The notes: generated by a model not told the origin, from the sequence alone. 60,000 bases of DNA from Adiantum capillus-veneris (GCA_014529385.2 CM043948.1:25232451-25292450); one strand, 5' to 3'; shown: positions 1 to 10,410, counted from the stretch's first letter. Program-made: numbers and translations.

Positions 1-734
1 AGGCATGAAATAAAAGTCCTTGTGCCCTAAATACCCCTGACAATGCAAACAAAGTTTGTCAATGACAGGGGTAATGGCTACATCCCGTCCAGGTGCCGCT
101 AGAACTACCTCCGCCTGTGGCCTTAGCCTATCGAGCGTAATTCCAAGCCAATGAAGTTGGCCTTGGCTCCTCCATCACAAAAAAATGAGGGCTTCCTGAT
201 CTTTCACTTTGCCCCATGGTGTGCAAAGTTCAAAATTTTTATTCATCTGATCAAGGTCGGCGGTCCCCACTAAGTCTGGTACCAGTCTTTCTTTCGTGTT
301 TCCTTTTCTTCCGCACTCGGCTGCTGCTCTATAACTCTCTAGATTTTCTTCCGGTGGTCTTCTGGTTTATCTTCTTTTCAAGAGTTCTATCCATCTCTTC
401 CTGCGAGAGTACAGGTTTTTCTAGTTTGCACTCGTCTGTCCTTTCAGCTTTTCTCTTGACGTGAGAGGAGTGCCAATGGCCTCATGCCATCTCGAGTAAA
501 TCTCACCGATCAGGTAATTCTTCAGATGTTTCGCCAATTCTCGGGTCCCTGGAGTACTTAATCAATCTTTTCACACTTATGCCAATGTGCAGTTGACGAT
601 TGTACTCCGTTCTAGCAAACTTTTCTGCTGAAAAATTCACCCAAATCTTCATTATTTTCTTCAGTTCCGGCGCCGGATTTTCAGCGTGTGCTGCAAAAAT
701 GATCGGATCCTCCGTAGAAGAAGAATCTTTTTGT
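1..734 (-). pseudogene. Ty3/gypsy gag-protease remnant (element E1)
   Basis: Read on the minus strand this follows directly from a primer-binding site. It holds broken gag reading (roughly 350-650) and then, below about 240, a degraded retropepsin region: a segment reading like WGKVKDQEALIF, an Asp-Gly-Gly-Ala-Lys-Ala-Asn-Phe-like active-site stretch, and a downstream segment beginning APGRDVAITPVI. The same block in the better preserved element near 51.4 kb confirms the identity. Only about 735 bp separate PBS and protease, so most of gag is deleted, and frameshifts and stops are frequent. The element runs off the left edge. Confidence 0.75.
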
Positions 735-746
735 GCTTTGATACCA
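735..746 (-). promoter_or_regulatory. Primer-binding site, initiator tRNA-Met type (E1)
   Basis: The minus strand reads TGGTATCAAAGC, one mismatch from the usual plant iMet PBS, one base after the LTR end. It fixes the orientation (minus) and the LTR 3' border of E1. Confidence 0.8.
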
Positions 747-747
747 C

Positions 748-819
748 TGTAACCGGCTTGGACACTCCAAGCGAGAAATCAATAGTAACACACGAACAGA
801 AACTTCATAATCAGTGGAC

Positions 820-855
<36 letters not shown>

Positions 856-1335
856 GGCTTGGCGGAGTTTTGTGCCCAAAGGTACTGGCCCCAAAGTCTG
901 GCGCCCCTTTCGGTATTTATTTTTCATTAATCATTGCAAAGTACAACTCCCGAGGAACCTCTGCTTTCAGATTCTGCCTCCAGATGCTCTGCAGAGTGAG
1001 GGCCCTACCGGTCCTTATAAACAATACAAGGGATGCTAAAAGCAGAGCCCCAAAAAGCTTAAACTCTAAAGAAATCGAGTCCCAAAAGCAACTGGCTCCA
1101 AAAACTGCAAAAAAAAAAAGGCAACGTGATTTGCGGAAATCCGTACAGTTGCCACATCAGCATGTCAGTGCGAAATGCGAGCGTCTGTATAGTTGCCACA
1201 TCATCAGCCAGTCATCGCAATCTGCGGACAGTCCGTACATCTGCCACGTCAGTAATCAGCGCAAAACCTAGGGGTTCTTGCGACGTCATCAGTTCTACCT
1301 GCAGGGTGGTCATGCCATGTCATCACTTTATGACA
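748..1335 (-). mobile_element. 5' LTR of gypsy element E1 (family A)
   Basis: On the minus strand the LTR starts TGTCATAAAGTGATGAC, close to the LTR at 9,254-9,823, and ends GTTACA immediately before the PBS (588 bp). It contains a (GA)n tract, the conserved LTR box near 886-920, and U3 segments with ACGT-core motifs around 1,130-1,260. It interrupts the LINE fragment that begins at 1,336. Confidence 0.8.
824..854. repeat. (GA)n microsatellite
   Basis: About 15 GA units within the E1 LTR. Confidence 0.95.
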
Positions 1336-2850
1336 AAGACGCACTGCACGGCAGCATGGAATTGTAATGGATCACTGAAGCTAGATGTAGGCGCATTTGA
1401 GGATAGCTTCAAGGGAAGAGACATTATTTTTTACTCGGAGACGCATTAGACTCTTGGTGGCACATTACCTAGAGTGACGGGATAACATTGGGAGACGACT
1501 TGTAGACAGGATGTGAGATCAACAAATAGAGGAAGTGGGTCATGAGGTGTGGCAATCTTATTTAGGGAGGAGCTTCAGCCCCTCATTCATATTGTTCGGA
1601 GAGATGAGGCAGATATATGTGGTCAGAGTGAGAGTGGAGAGTCGAGACAGGGAGGCCACTCTACATTCCAATATGCTATTTTGCCCCCAGCACATCTCGT
1701 TATGCATCACCCAAGGTGCAGTCACCCTACATGATATTGGATGAGGACATATGGGAGTCCTCTAGGGATGGAGATGTCATTCTTCTTGGAGACTTCAATG
1801 CAAGGACGGGCCACTCTCAGACAACTTTCTACGATACCTTAGAGGAAATGTTGAGAGAGCTGGATACCAATGATATGGGATTGGCTAGGTATTTGCACGA
1901 TGAGGAGCACAATGGGTATTGGGGATATCTGACAGACATGGGTGTACGAGACGGGGCACCACCTGTTGGTTTGATACCATTGTAATGAGACGGGCTCCAC
2001 ATGCCAACGGAAAAGAACAGACTGAACAACTTTAAGCACTTCAAATAACAAATGAACTGAAAGAAATGCACAACACACGAGACGGAAAGTGGCGGAGTTC
2101 CACCCCAAGAGAGCACTGGCCCCAAACATTGGCTCCCCGTTCGGTATTTCTTTATATTGATTGAACTCGGTACACCGCCGATACTCCATCCTCTCCACCT
2201 TCACCCGGAAGCGTGCCAAAGAATGAGCCCTTGGGCTCATATTTAAAGGCCCTTTGCCATGAAGCGGTTACATGAAAAGATTCAAACTCAAAAGCATCTG
2301 GTTCAAAAGCAGCCAGCGCGTTTTGCGAAAATCCGTACAGCTGTCACGTCATCAGTGTGAATTGCGGACGTCTGTACATCTACCACGTCAGCATGGCAAC
2401 GTAAGATCCCGGATTCCGTACAGGCTGCTGCGTCATCAGTTTTTACGTTGTGTGTGTTCTCCTGCTTTATTTAATCTCTCTAGGTCACTTGGGCCCCATC
2501 GGACGGGGTCCCGCAAGTTGGTAAAACTTCTTCTGCTGCTGCTTCTAGGGTTTAGGCTCCTCAGCCGGGATCTGCAGGTTGGCTCCATTCTTCAGTGGCT
2601 TGACACGTTCAACGGTTTGTGACATGGGGACTGCACATGGACTGGCATCTTGAACGGCCTCCAGAGATTTCCAACATCGAATGCGTTTACTTGTTTTCCT
2701 CATAGACATGGGGCTAGCACAGTGGATTATGTTTTGTCTCGGCCCAGTTTTATACCCTCTATTCAAGACTTTCCAATTAGGCCTAGGCCTATTGGGATAG
2801 CAATGGATCATGCCCTCCTCACGTTTATCGTCTCATTCTAGTTCAGCACA
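1336..2850 (+). pseudogene. LINE ORF2 endonuclease fragment, split by an LTR
   Basis: The plus strand encodes a broken EEP-type endonuclease of a non-LTR retrotransposon. Visible pieces in order: a start resembling WNCNGSLKLDVGAFEDSF, the DIIFYSETH segment, GGVAILFREELQP, DVILLGDFNARTG with the diagnostic GDFN motif near 1,785, and, after an interruption at 1,944-2,624, a C-terminal segment with the HRHGASTVDYVL motif near 2,700. Several frameshifts separate them. No reverse transcriptase follows; the fragment stops where the family B LTR region begins near 2.85-2.9 kb. The frame is continuous across the LTR insertion if one copy of the target duplication is ignored. Confidence 0.8.
1944..2624 (-). 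mobile_element. Single gypsy LTR plus PBS stub inserted in the LINE (E2, family A)
   Basis: The LTR proper (1,981-2,624, minus) begins TGTCACAAAC and ends CATTACA. A PBS, TGGTATCAAACC, lies at 1,968-1,979, and only about 24 bp of further internal sequence remain before the LINE resumes. Flanking 5-mers TGGGT (1,939-1,943) and TGGGG (2,625-2,629) look like a target-site duplication with one later mutation. It carries the conserved LTR box at about 2,115-2,157. Its closest relative here is the LTR at 7,459-8,112. Confidence 0.75.
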
Positions 2851-2897
2851 GTCACGGTTGTGACTTGTTACACTTTTCTTGATTCATTACAGATGCA

Positions 2898-3262
2898 GAT
2901 GCGAAGTGTGACTAACCCAGGAGGGTTCCTGTTCTCGAATGATCACAACCCTTCGCTCTAAAGTCATGCCTCTTCACCAACAGCCACACTCCTTCGACGA
3001 CTAGTCATGTCCCTTCAACCAATAGTTGTGGCTCTTCATCGAATGGATATGTCTATTTGCCTAAAGGATGTGTCTCTTCATGAAGGGTCATACCTTTTCA
3101 TATGTACCTATTCGTCTCCTATATAAGGAGCCCTTCTATCACAGTTTGAATCAATCAAACACAGAGTCTTCTGAGTCTTGTCTCTAAATACAGTTCAAGT
3201 TTATTAAGTCTTAATCATGAGTTTAAGTACTTAATTAAAGATTAGCAACTAGAAGCCTTACA
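2898..3262 (+). mobile_element. 5' LTR of gypsy element E3 (family B)
   Basis: The 3' end, GCCTTACA, is fixed by the adjacent PBS. The region contains a TATA-like CTATATAAGG near 3,119 and is homologous in its last 180 bp to the fragment at 12,936-13,113. The 5' border at TGTGACTAACCC is my best reading and may be off by tens of bases. The U3 contains a run of short related phrases (CTCTTCA.. / CCCTTCA..) between about 2,945 and 3,100. Confidence 0.6.
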
Positions 3263-3263
3263 G

Positions 3264-3275
3264 TGGTATTAGAGC
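3264..3275 (+). promoter_or_regulatory. Primer-binding site of E3
   Basis: TGGTATTAGAGC, one mismatch from the iMet PBS, one base after the LTR end. Confidence 0.8.
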
Positions 3276-3891
3276 AAATGTTTTTCCCGGGACCCGAAGG
3301 TTGTGAGCCTCTAGCAGCAGAAGAAAGGTGGTACACGCACACATATGCAAGCATGAGGTAACTTGAATTTTCCTTACTTCAGTGCAATACAATAAAGGAC
3401 AGAAGAGCTATGTGCGCACGTACCTGGTGAATGGTGATACTGGTGGCCCTGTTGTTGTCCTTTTGTGGGATGTACCCTTTGGCTTGCACCTCTTTGCGCA
3501 AATAGCCACATAGCCAACAGGTTGCCCCTTCGTGCTCACACCCCTTCCTGACGCTGTGCCTCTTCGCTTGCTACCCATTGGCGCATGAAACGCTGGCTGA
3601 ATTGCCTCTTTGCGATGGCTCCTCACCAAGCGATGCCATCAGCCTTGCACTAGCTGCCCTTCGTAAGTTTTTACGCAAGTCAATTAAACCAGCAGCGCAA
3701 GTTTTTTTAAAACCCAATGTGGGTTCCCAACCTGGCCGGCTAGCCCAATTAATTAAAGGGCCATTTGAAAGAACCCCTTCAATAAACCAGCAAGCGATAC
3801 GTAAGATGCAACGCTGGAAACTTCTTCTCGCCTCTCTCTCCTACACAGCCGGTGCTGACAGTCCTGGCCCCTTGCTACTCAATTCCCGCGC

Positions 3892-4613
3892 ATGGTGCAC
3901 TCCCTTGCTATGGCCGACGAGAACCAGTGGACAGCCTTCCCCTACATCTCGTACATAGACGAGGTTCCCGACACAGAATTACCGGCGTACCCTCTCTCGG
4001 CACCCGAAGTCATTATCATTCCAGATACCCCGGAGTCGGAACCAGCACACGAACAAGAAGTGATCATACTTCCGGATTCCCCAACTCCTGAACCCACACC
4101 TGTTCCAAAGACGATACCTGTTCCAGAACCTATTCCGGCGCTCGCACTTGCTCCTGCTCCTGCACCACCACCACCAGTTTTGTCTCAAGACGATCTGGTG
4201 TATGTCACACATCACAACGCCTCTCGATTCTAGGTCTGGGTGGTGTGGCACATATTTGTTACATGCAAACCTCTTCATTTGCCACAATTCGAGCACATTC
4301 TGGGGAGTTACCCTCATTTGGCCTATTCTCTGACGGAGTGCCGGGTCGATACGGTGAACGATTGCATCTCACAGTAGCCTCTAGTTCGGGTTCACATCGA
4401 GCTCCATATTCTCGATTATACTACTTTGACCCAGACGACACACCTCCTATCAACGAGGTCGGAGATATAGGGGATTCAGATCTTGGAGCAAGGTTCTTGG
4501 AGGACTTAGATTTTGGAGCAGAGTTCCTAGAGGAGTTCGACGCCACGTCAGCAGCAGATTCCTCTCAATACGGCCTACATACCTCTCCAACGTCTCCAAG
4601 ATATTCTCTCTGA
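3892..4613 (+). pseudogene. Unrecognised ORF upstream of gag in gypsy element E3
   Basis: This reading frame starts at ATG 3,892 (or 3,910, MADENQW), is broken by one frameshift between about 4,225 and 4,245, and ends at TGA 4,611, nine bases before the ATG of the gag reading at 4,623. Its first third is acidic and proline-rich, with two tandem phrases, EVIIIPDTPE and EVIILPDSPTPE, then a PEPxP run and an Ala-Pro tract. The second part (from about 4,245) is polar and acidic, with repeated FLEDLDFGAEFLEEFD-type phrases, and has no zinc finger, protease or polymerase motif. I do not recognise it. It may be an N-terminal gag extension separated by mutation or a distinct accessory ORF. The hydrophobic-acidic phrases resemble SUMO-interaction motifs; that is inference. 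Confidence 0.55.
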
Positions 4614-4622
4614 ACTATCAGA

Positions 4623-5640
4623 ATGTCAGAAAAAGGCAGCGCTCCTATTCTACCCGCAGATCCGATCACCGAACTCAGAGAGTAGATGTCAGTCCTCCGG
4701 CAGGGCATTTCCACCGATCTTGCATCAATGACATCCTGCTTGGACGTCCTACATGCATTCTTTTTTCAAGGACTCAGACGGCTACACATTCGGTTTCCTC
4801 TGAAGCAGAGTCAGTTCCCGAGCAAGTCAAGTCTCCGGGACCAAAGGTAGACAATCCATAATTAAAATATCTTCTTAAAATAATAAATATAGCACAAAAA
4901 AAGAAAATTGATACAAAGCTACCCGAGCCATACAACGGTCACTACGATAAGCGCGTGCTTGACCATTGGCTTTTCAAGATGGATGTTTATTTCGCGAACA
5001 CAGATCTCATTGAAAGTAAAAAGTTTTCTTTGGCGGGCGCCGACAGGTCAAAGATTGCAAGATCACCGCTACATGGGAAAAATTATGGCGCGTCCTTTGC
5101 AAGGTTGCTTGCAAACACAGATTTTCATGCCCGGTTTTCTCTCCGCCGCTTGAGCCAAACTGGCTCCTTGGCCGCGTATATCTCAGAGTTTCAAAAAGTG
5201 ACTCTTGAGATAGAGACCCTCAACCCCTCCGACAAACTACATAGCTTTGTTGATGGGCTTGAGCCTTCCCTGTGAGATGATGTCCACAAATTTAACCCTA
5301 CCACACTAGATGTTGCAATCTCTTATGTCGAGCGTCTTGGCGATAATCGGCGCCCATACAGAAATTCCCTTTCTGGCGACCGGTCTTTCAATTATGCTGG
5401 CTCTTCACAGCGTAATCACAGAGGACGAGGTGGCCAAAACCAATGTTCTTTTTGAGGATCTCAATCTTCGGGACAATATTCCGCTGGACAAAATTCCTTC
5501 CGACTACAGTCTTCTGGACAAGCAGCCACTTCCCAAGCCTCATCTTTTGGAAGTACTCAGAATAGACGACAAAATCATTCCAATCACAGACGGAATGGTC
5601 GCCGTGACTTTCGGCACGATACTTCTTCTGGGCAGTAAGC
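4623..5640 (+). pseudogene. gag remnant of gypsy element E3
   Basis: The reading begins MSEKGSAPILPAD at 4,623, with a stop at 4,683. It continues in another frame through a recognisable gypsy gag core near 4,915-5,275 (LPEPYNGHYDKRVLDHWLF, then AYISEFQKVTLEI and KLHSFVDGLEPSL), and ends in a Gln/Ser/Arg-rich tail with GRGGQNQ phrases near 5,400-5,640. No intact CCHC knuckle was seen. At least two stops and two frameshifts interrupt it. Confidence 0.75.
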
Positions 5641-5924
5641 CTCTTCATCGGCAGTAAGCCTCTTCATCGGCTCCTTCAACCTCCCACTCCAACCGTCCGG
5701 GATTATGCACAATCTGCAATGGACCGCACAGGTGGTATGAGTGCCCCATGAAGCCAAACCCTTCCAATCCTTGCCAGAATTCCCACATGGAGACCACAAT
5801 TTTAGAACGTGTCCACAACCAACCTTCTATTCCATATAAAGGCAAGCAAGCAGTACGTTGTGTTCGAGTTTCTAAGGTGGTGAGTGCCTTGATGCTAAAT
5901 GCTCGAAATCATGTTGTTGTCTCA

Positions 5925-6300
5925 GTGGACCTTTCGAATCAGGTCCTTGGTCTTCTTGGCTTTGTTGGCAAGCATCCAATCAATGTTCTTGTGGATAGTG
6001 GATGTTCCACTAATTTCGTTAGCACATATTTGGTTAATAAACTTCGCCTTCAAACACAACCTAGTGAGGCGGCTTATTGAGTAGAACTTGCTGATGGTTT
6101 CTTTCTCGAGTGCAACAAAAGGATTAAAAAGCTGGATTTTCAGATTCAGGATTACCGGGATCAACTTGGTTTTTCAATTATGCCCTTGTCACATTACGAC
6201 TTGATCCTTGGCCAATCTTGGTTATTTCAGCATGATCCTATCATCAGTTTCAAAGACTACTCTATTCGGCTCTTTCACAAGCAGCAAGAAGTGGAGCCTC
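5925..6300 (+). pseudogene. Aspartic protease remnant of gypsy element E3
   Basis: The segment reads NVLVDSGCSTNFVS near 5,982-6,025, the D-S-G retropepsin active-site motif, followed after an in-frame stop (6,078) by LADGFFLEC and then YDLILGQSWLFQHDP, the usual gypsy ..ILG..WL.. sequence near the protease C-terminus. It lies between gag and reverse transcriptase as expected. Confidence 0.8.
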
Positions 6301-6469
6301 ATGGTCTCTTCAGTACCAAACCCATTATATTGGTCGTTGCTTTACAAGTCAAATGCCTAGTTCAAAACGTAATTGTGCTACTGCCTTAATCATGTTGCGA
6401 GATGACGAACCCAATGCACAAGAGTCATGTGAAGGACAATCTAAGACACGTAAAAAGAACTCTAAATCC

Positions 6470-7458
6470 TCGTCAACCCTTGCTTATTTGCAACAGCCCT
6501 TCTGTCAACCACATTTGGACTTATTTCCTGATGAGCTACCAACCACTTTGCCTCCTCGGCGTTTTGTGGATCATCCCATAGATTTGATCCCTGGCCAACC
6601 TCCACCAATTCGAGCCCCTTATCGAGTTTCGTATTCAAAATCTCAAGAGATACAGCGGTAGCTAGAAGATTTGCTGGATAAAGGTCATATTCGCTCAAGC
6701 AAAAGTCCCTTTGGAGTTCCTGTCCTATTGGTCAAGAAGAAGGATGGGTCTATGCGTCTTTGCATCGACTATCGTGCTTTGAATAAGTTGACAATCAAAA
6801 ACAAGTTTCCCTTGCCTCGCATCAACAAGTTATTTGATCAGTTGTTGGGTGCAAAGATCTACTCCAAAATTGTTCTGAAGTCAAGGTATCACCAAATCCG
6901 CATTGGTGATGAGTACAAGACAGCCTCTTGCACACAACTATGGTCACTATGAATTCTTGGTCTTACCATTCAGGTTAACCAATGTCCCGGCCTCTTTCAT
7001 GACATTGATGAACGAAATCTTTGGTCCTTACTTGGACAAGTTTGTGATCCTATTTTGGATGGTATTCTTGTTTTCAGTCGAACGATGGCTGATCACAAAG
7101 AACATTTGCAGATTGTCTTCCAAATTCTGCAAAAACCAATGTGCTATACATCAATAAGAAGAAAAGTGATTTTTTCAAGAATCAGGTGGAATTCCTTGGT
7201 CATATTATTTCTGCTTATGGCGTTGCAGTAGATCCCAAGAAGATACAGGTCATTGTGGATTGGCCTTTATCACTCACTATCTCAGATGTGCGTTCTTTTT
7301 TAGGACTTGCCAATTTTTATCACACCAAGGTGCACAAGTTCTCAGATATTGTTGCTCCTTTGACTGAGTTGACCAAGCAAGATAAGCTTCAATGGTCTGA
7401 TGAAGCAGAACAGTCGTTCAAAGCTCTTAAGCATGCCTTGATGACAACCCCAGTCTTG
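6470..7458 (+). pseudogene. Reverse transcriptase / RNase H start of gypsy element E3, truncated
   Basis: Domain order: linker ending HPIDLIPGQPPPIRAPYR, RT N-terminus with [22 protein letters not shown] (about 6,755-6,830), a degraded motif A region ([12 protein letters not shown]), frameshifts near 6,940 and 7,140, then QVEFLGHIIS and the RT connection VRSFLGLANFYHTKV, ending in the first strand of RNase H (MTTPVL). The catalytic Y-x-D-D segment near 7,050 is destroyed; the best frame gives LDG. The element is cut at 7,458 by the family A LTR; no integrase is present. Confidence 0.85.
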
Positions 7459-7626
7459 TGTAACAAACTGCTGACGTGTCAAAACCCTGAAGAATGGAGT
7501 GAACTTGCAGATGTCGGCCGAGGGGCCTAAACCTAAGAAGAACAAGTAACAGAAGAAGAAGTCCTACCAACTTATGGGAACCCCGTCCGATGGGGCCCCA
7601 AGTGATATAAAGGAAATAAAGCAGGA

Positions 7627-7664
7627 CCCCCCCCCCCCCCACACACACACACACACACACACAA
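7627..7664. repeat. poly-C followed by (AC)n
   Basis: About 13 C residues followed by 12 CA units, inside the E4 LTR. Confidence 0.95.
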
Positions 7665-7680
7665 AAGAAATTGCGTAACT

Positions 7681-7768
7681 GTTGATGACGTGGCAGACTG
7701 TACGGATTTTCGCGTTTTGCGCTGGTTGATGACGTGGCATGCTGTACGTATTTCCGTAAATTATGTTG
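7681..7768 (+). promoter_or_regulatory. Tandem 44-bp U3 repeat with ACGT-core boxes
   Basis: Two diverged copies (starting 7,681 and 7,725) each read GTTGATGACGTGGCA followed by a TGTACG(G/T)ATTT segment. TGACGTGG is a typical plant bZIP (C/G-box hybrid) site. Related phrases occur in the LTRs at 748-1,335, 1,981-2,624 and 38,530-39,008. An enhancer role is inferred from position and repetition only. Confidence 0.5.
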
Positions 7769-8113
7769 GCAGCTTTTTTGGCATTGCTTTTGGACTAGAA
7801 GCTTTTGAGTTTTGAAGGCTTTTCACTGTAAGTGCTTTTCAGGCCAAGGGCCTTTAAATATGAGCTTAGGGCTCATTCTCTGGCATGCTTCCTGGAGAAG
7901 GTGCAGAGTCTGGAGTACCGGCTTGTACTGAGTTGATGCAATATAAAGAAATACCGAAAGGGGCGCCAAGGTTTGGGGCCAATACTCTCTGCGGTGGAAT
8001 TCCACCACTCCGTGTCGCGCGTCGTCTCTCTTTCAATTTAGTTGTTATTGAAGTGTTAAAAGTCTGTTCAGTGTGTTCTTTTCTATTGGCATGTGGTGCC
8101 TGTCTTGTGACAG

Positions 8114-8125
8114 TGGTATCAGAGC
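8114..8125 (+). promoter_or_regulatory. Primer-binding site of E4
   Basis: TGGTATCAGAGC, a perfect iMet-type PBS, one base after the LTR. Confidence 0.9.
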
Positions 8126-8179
8126 ATCAGGTGTGTGCTTTTCTGAAAGCATACCGGTCCGACAAAAGAGCAGACAGAG

Positions 8180-8640
8180 CAAGATCACACTTCCAAAGCT
8201 CATTGGAAATTTTAGCTTCGTGTCCCAACCCCGGACTTATTAGCCACTGCCACCCTTAATTCATTGCGCATCCGGCGCGGCTCCCGTCTTCACCGCTCAT
8301 GTCTTACAGGGCATAAACCATAAAGATCACTTGCAAGAGAAGGATCCAAGATTTGTCTTGGGTCATTGTTTTTCTCAAAGGCAGTGCCATGCAGATGTTG
8401 ATGTCTATAGCTACCAAGCCGCACACTTCCAAGGACTTTGGCAAGCTTTCAAAAAAAAATTTGCCCGAAGTTATATGGTTTCTGACATCTTCCTTCAGAG
8501 TACAACTTCTGGCAGAGTGGGGTATCCTGAAATGCTTGCCATGGAAACCCTAGCAGATTATAACTTGAAATTTCTTTACATCTCTCAGCAGGTGCCTCTT
8601 GTTGACAACCTTGGAGGTCTAGTGTGACTGCTATGACTTG
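8180..8640 (+). pseudogene. gag remnant of gypsy element E4
   Basis: Broken frames give phrases such as FLKGSAMQMLMSIATKPHTSKDFG and FKKKFARSYMVSDIFLQSTT, the usual LKG..A..W and F..FKKKF gag core. Stops and frameshifts are frequent. From 8,641 to 9,253 the internal region holds no recognisable coding sequence apart from a small minisatellite. Confidence 0.65.
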
Positions 8641-9001
8641 GGACTACAATCACCGCCACAGGAACACTGTCTGGCCAAGAGTTGATGGACCATGCTGTGG
8701 TCGGCTATGACCTTATGGAAGGAATCTAACCCTAATTTTTTGGTGCAAGTTTCAGGATGGAAAGTAAGTCGACTTTTCGAGCTCAACAAATGTCGAGATT
8801 GTTTTTTAAGTTTGAAATCTGTTTGAGAACTTGTTTGGTGATCGTGTTTGGAATTTGTTTGAAATGGATGGTATCTGTTTTGAACCTGTCTTGGTGCCGA
8901 TTTGAAATGTTTGACTTTGGTTTTAAGACTCGTTTCATTGATTGGTGATTTTACTGCCAGGTGGAGTAGTGAGAAATGATGTTTGAGAATGCTTGTTTAT
9001 A

Positions 9002-9225
9002 CTCATGGCCCAGACCCTTGTGGTTATTTACGGGGGGAGTATTGTTGTTGTTACTCATGGCCCGGACCTGGATGGTTATGCGGGAGGAGTATTAAGAAGT
9101 CTGAGCAGTGGTTACTCTTAGCACCTCCAAACGACGAATGTTGTGGTCTGGGGGGCATTTGGTTGTAAAAGGCCTCTATATCTCATGGCCCGGACCTTTT
9201 TAGGTTATTTGCGGGAGGAGTGATG
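9002..9225 (+). repeat. Degenerate minisatellite, three main units
   Basis: Units near 9,002, 9,054 and 9,182 share CTCATGGCCCGGACC, then GGTTAT, then GCGGGAGGAGT. A fourth half unit, CTCATAGCCCG, ends at the LTR border at 9,253. Function unknown. Confidence 0.6.
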
Positions 9226-9253
9226 AGGGAGTCGTTGAACAGCTCATAGCCCG

Positions 9254-9567
9254 TGTAACAGACTTGGACACTTCAAGTCAAGAATCAACCGCGATAGCAC
9301 CGAATAACCACTTCAAAACAATTCACAGATCACAATAGATTTGCACTGGCCCGGCAGAGTTCCGTGCCTAGAGATATTGGCCCCAAAGACTGGCGCCCCT
9401 TTCGGTATTTCTTTTTATATTAATCAGTTCAAAGTACAAGAGAGTGGGTCGGGATTCACTCTCAGACTCTGCGTCCAGATGCTCTGAGAAGTGAGGCCCT
9501 CACCACTAATTTAAAGATTACAAGGGATGCCCAAAAGCAGAGCCCCAAAAGCTTGAAAGCAAAAGCA

Positions 9568-9625
<58 letters not shown>

Positions 9626-9823
9626 GAGAATCAGTAAAAAGCAAGTTCTCTTTTTCTCTCTCTTTCTCCCAAATCATAGCAAAAAGCTGAGATTTGCATC
9701 GCTCAAAATTTCCAAAAAAAAATTTAGCCTCCGCGATTTCCGAAAATTAGGGTTTTTGGCAAAAATTAGGGTTTACAGGAATTTTAGGGTTTCTGTTGTC
9801 CGCCATGTCATCACTTTGTGACA
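9254..9823 (-). mobile_element. 3' LTR of gypsy element E5 (family A)
   Basis: Minus strand: starts TGTCACAAAGTGATGAC right after a polypurine tract and ends CTGTTACA (570 bp). It contains three AAACCCTAA-type boxes in U3, a 52-bp (TC)n tract and the conserved LTR box at 9,377-9,420. Confidence 0.85.
9571..9622. repeat. (TC)n microsatellite
   Basis: 26 TC units inside the E5 LTR. Confidence 0.95.
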
Positions 9824-9836
9824 TACCCCCCTCTTG
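9824..9836 (-). promoter_or_regulatory. Polypurine tract of E5
   Basis: Minus strand AAGAGGGGGGTA directly precedes the LTR start TGTCAC, as expected for the plus-strand primer. Confidence 0.8.
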
Positions 9837-10410
9837 AAAGCATTGTAATCGACTGCGATTACGCCTGCAAAACCGACAAAAGCCATGAACCGTCTTAGCA
9901 GACACTGACTGTTAGTACCTACGTACTAGGAACACACATCTAGCACATGTACAAAATCGACAGTCACATCACACGACGTCACAGGACATCACATGACATT
10001 CAATATTCATTCGGATCTTAGAGCATGATTTATCGACAATGTAGCTAGCAATCACATCTAGGTCCAATCGGGACCTCATCGATGTCCGATTGACTAACCC
10101 CTATTGCAACCATGTCTATTCGAGATCAAGTAGACCAAAATGCTGCAGTCATTTCGTCTATCAGTTCCTACACTCAAAAGAAGTGAAGAAACAAATCAGT
10201 ATCATTATCAGGAATTCCATTTCATAAAGTCATCCAGCAGAATACTGTCAGCTCTCAGTATCCCTGAAGCTCAAAGAGACATCAGTGACTTTAGTATCAA
10301 AATCAAGGCATCTGTTGACAAAGGAGCGGAGTAACTCCCCTCTTGTGCATCCCACTGCACCAGATCTTCTACCAAGCTGAATTTCTAGGTTCTGTTTGGA
10401 GTAGACTATG
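9837..10410 (-). other. Untranslated 3' region between pol and PPT of E5
   Basis: This non-coding block lies between the pol stop and the PPT. It recurs in diverged form at 39,466-39,920 (+), 36,301-36,609 (-) and in part at 15,171-15,280 (+), so it is a constant part of the family. It includes a conserved segment (10,323-10,372) with two potential short hairpins. Confidence 0.7.

Larger units (their letters stand above)
7459..8112 (+). mobile_element. 5' LTR of gypsy element E4 (family A)
   Basis: It begins TGTAACAAAC and ends TTGTGACA one base before a PBS (654 bp). The U3 contains a poly-C/(CA)n tract and a 44-bp tandem duplication with TGACGTGG motifs. A TATA-like TTTAAATATG lies near 7,853 and the conserved LTR box at 7,938-7,983. 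It interrupts the RNase H region of E3. Confidence 0.85.

Noticed and set aside
3578-3958. 126-codon ORF in the E3 leader
   Set aside because: It overlaps the pre-gag ORF in another frame, has no motif and looks like chance in GC-richer leader sequence.
9740-9800. Interstitial telomere sequence
   Set aside because: The three TTAGGGTTT motifs are separated by other sequence and lie inside an LTR; they are better described as telo-boxes.
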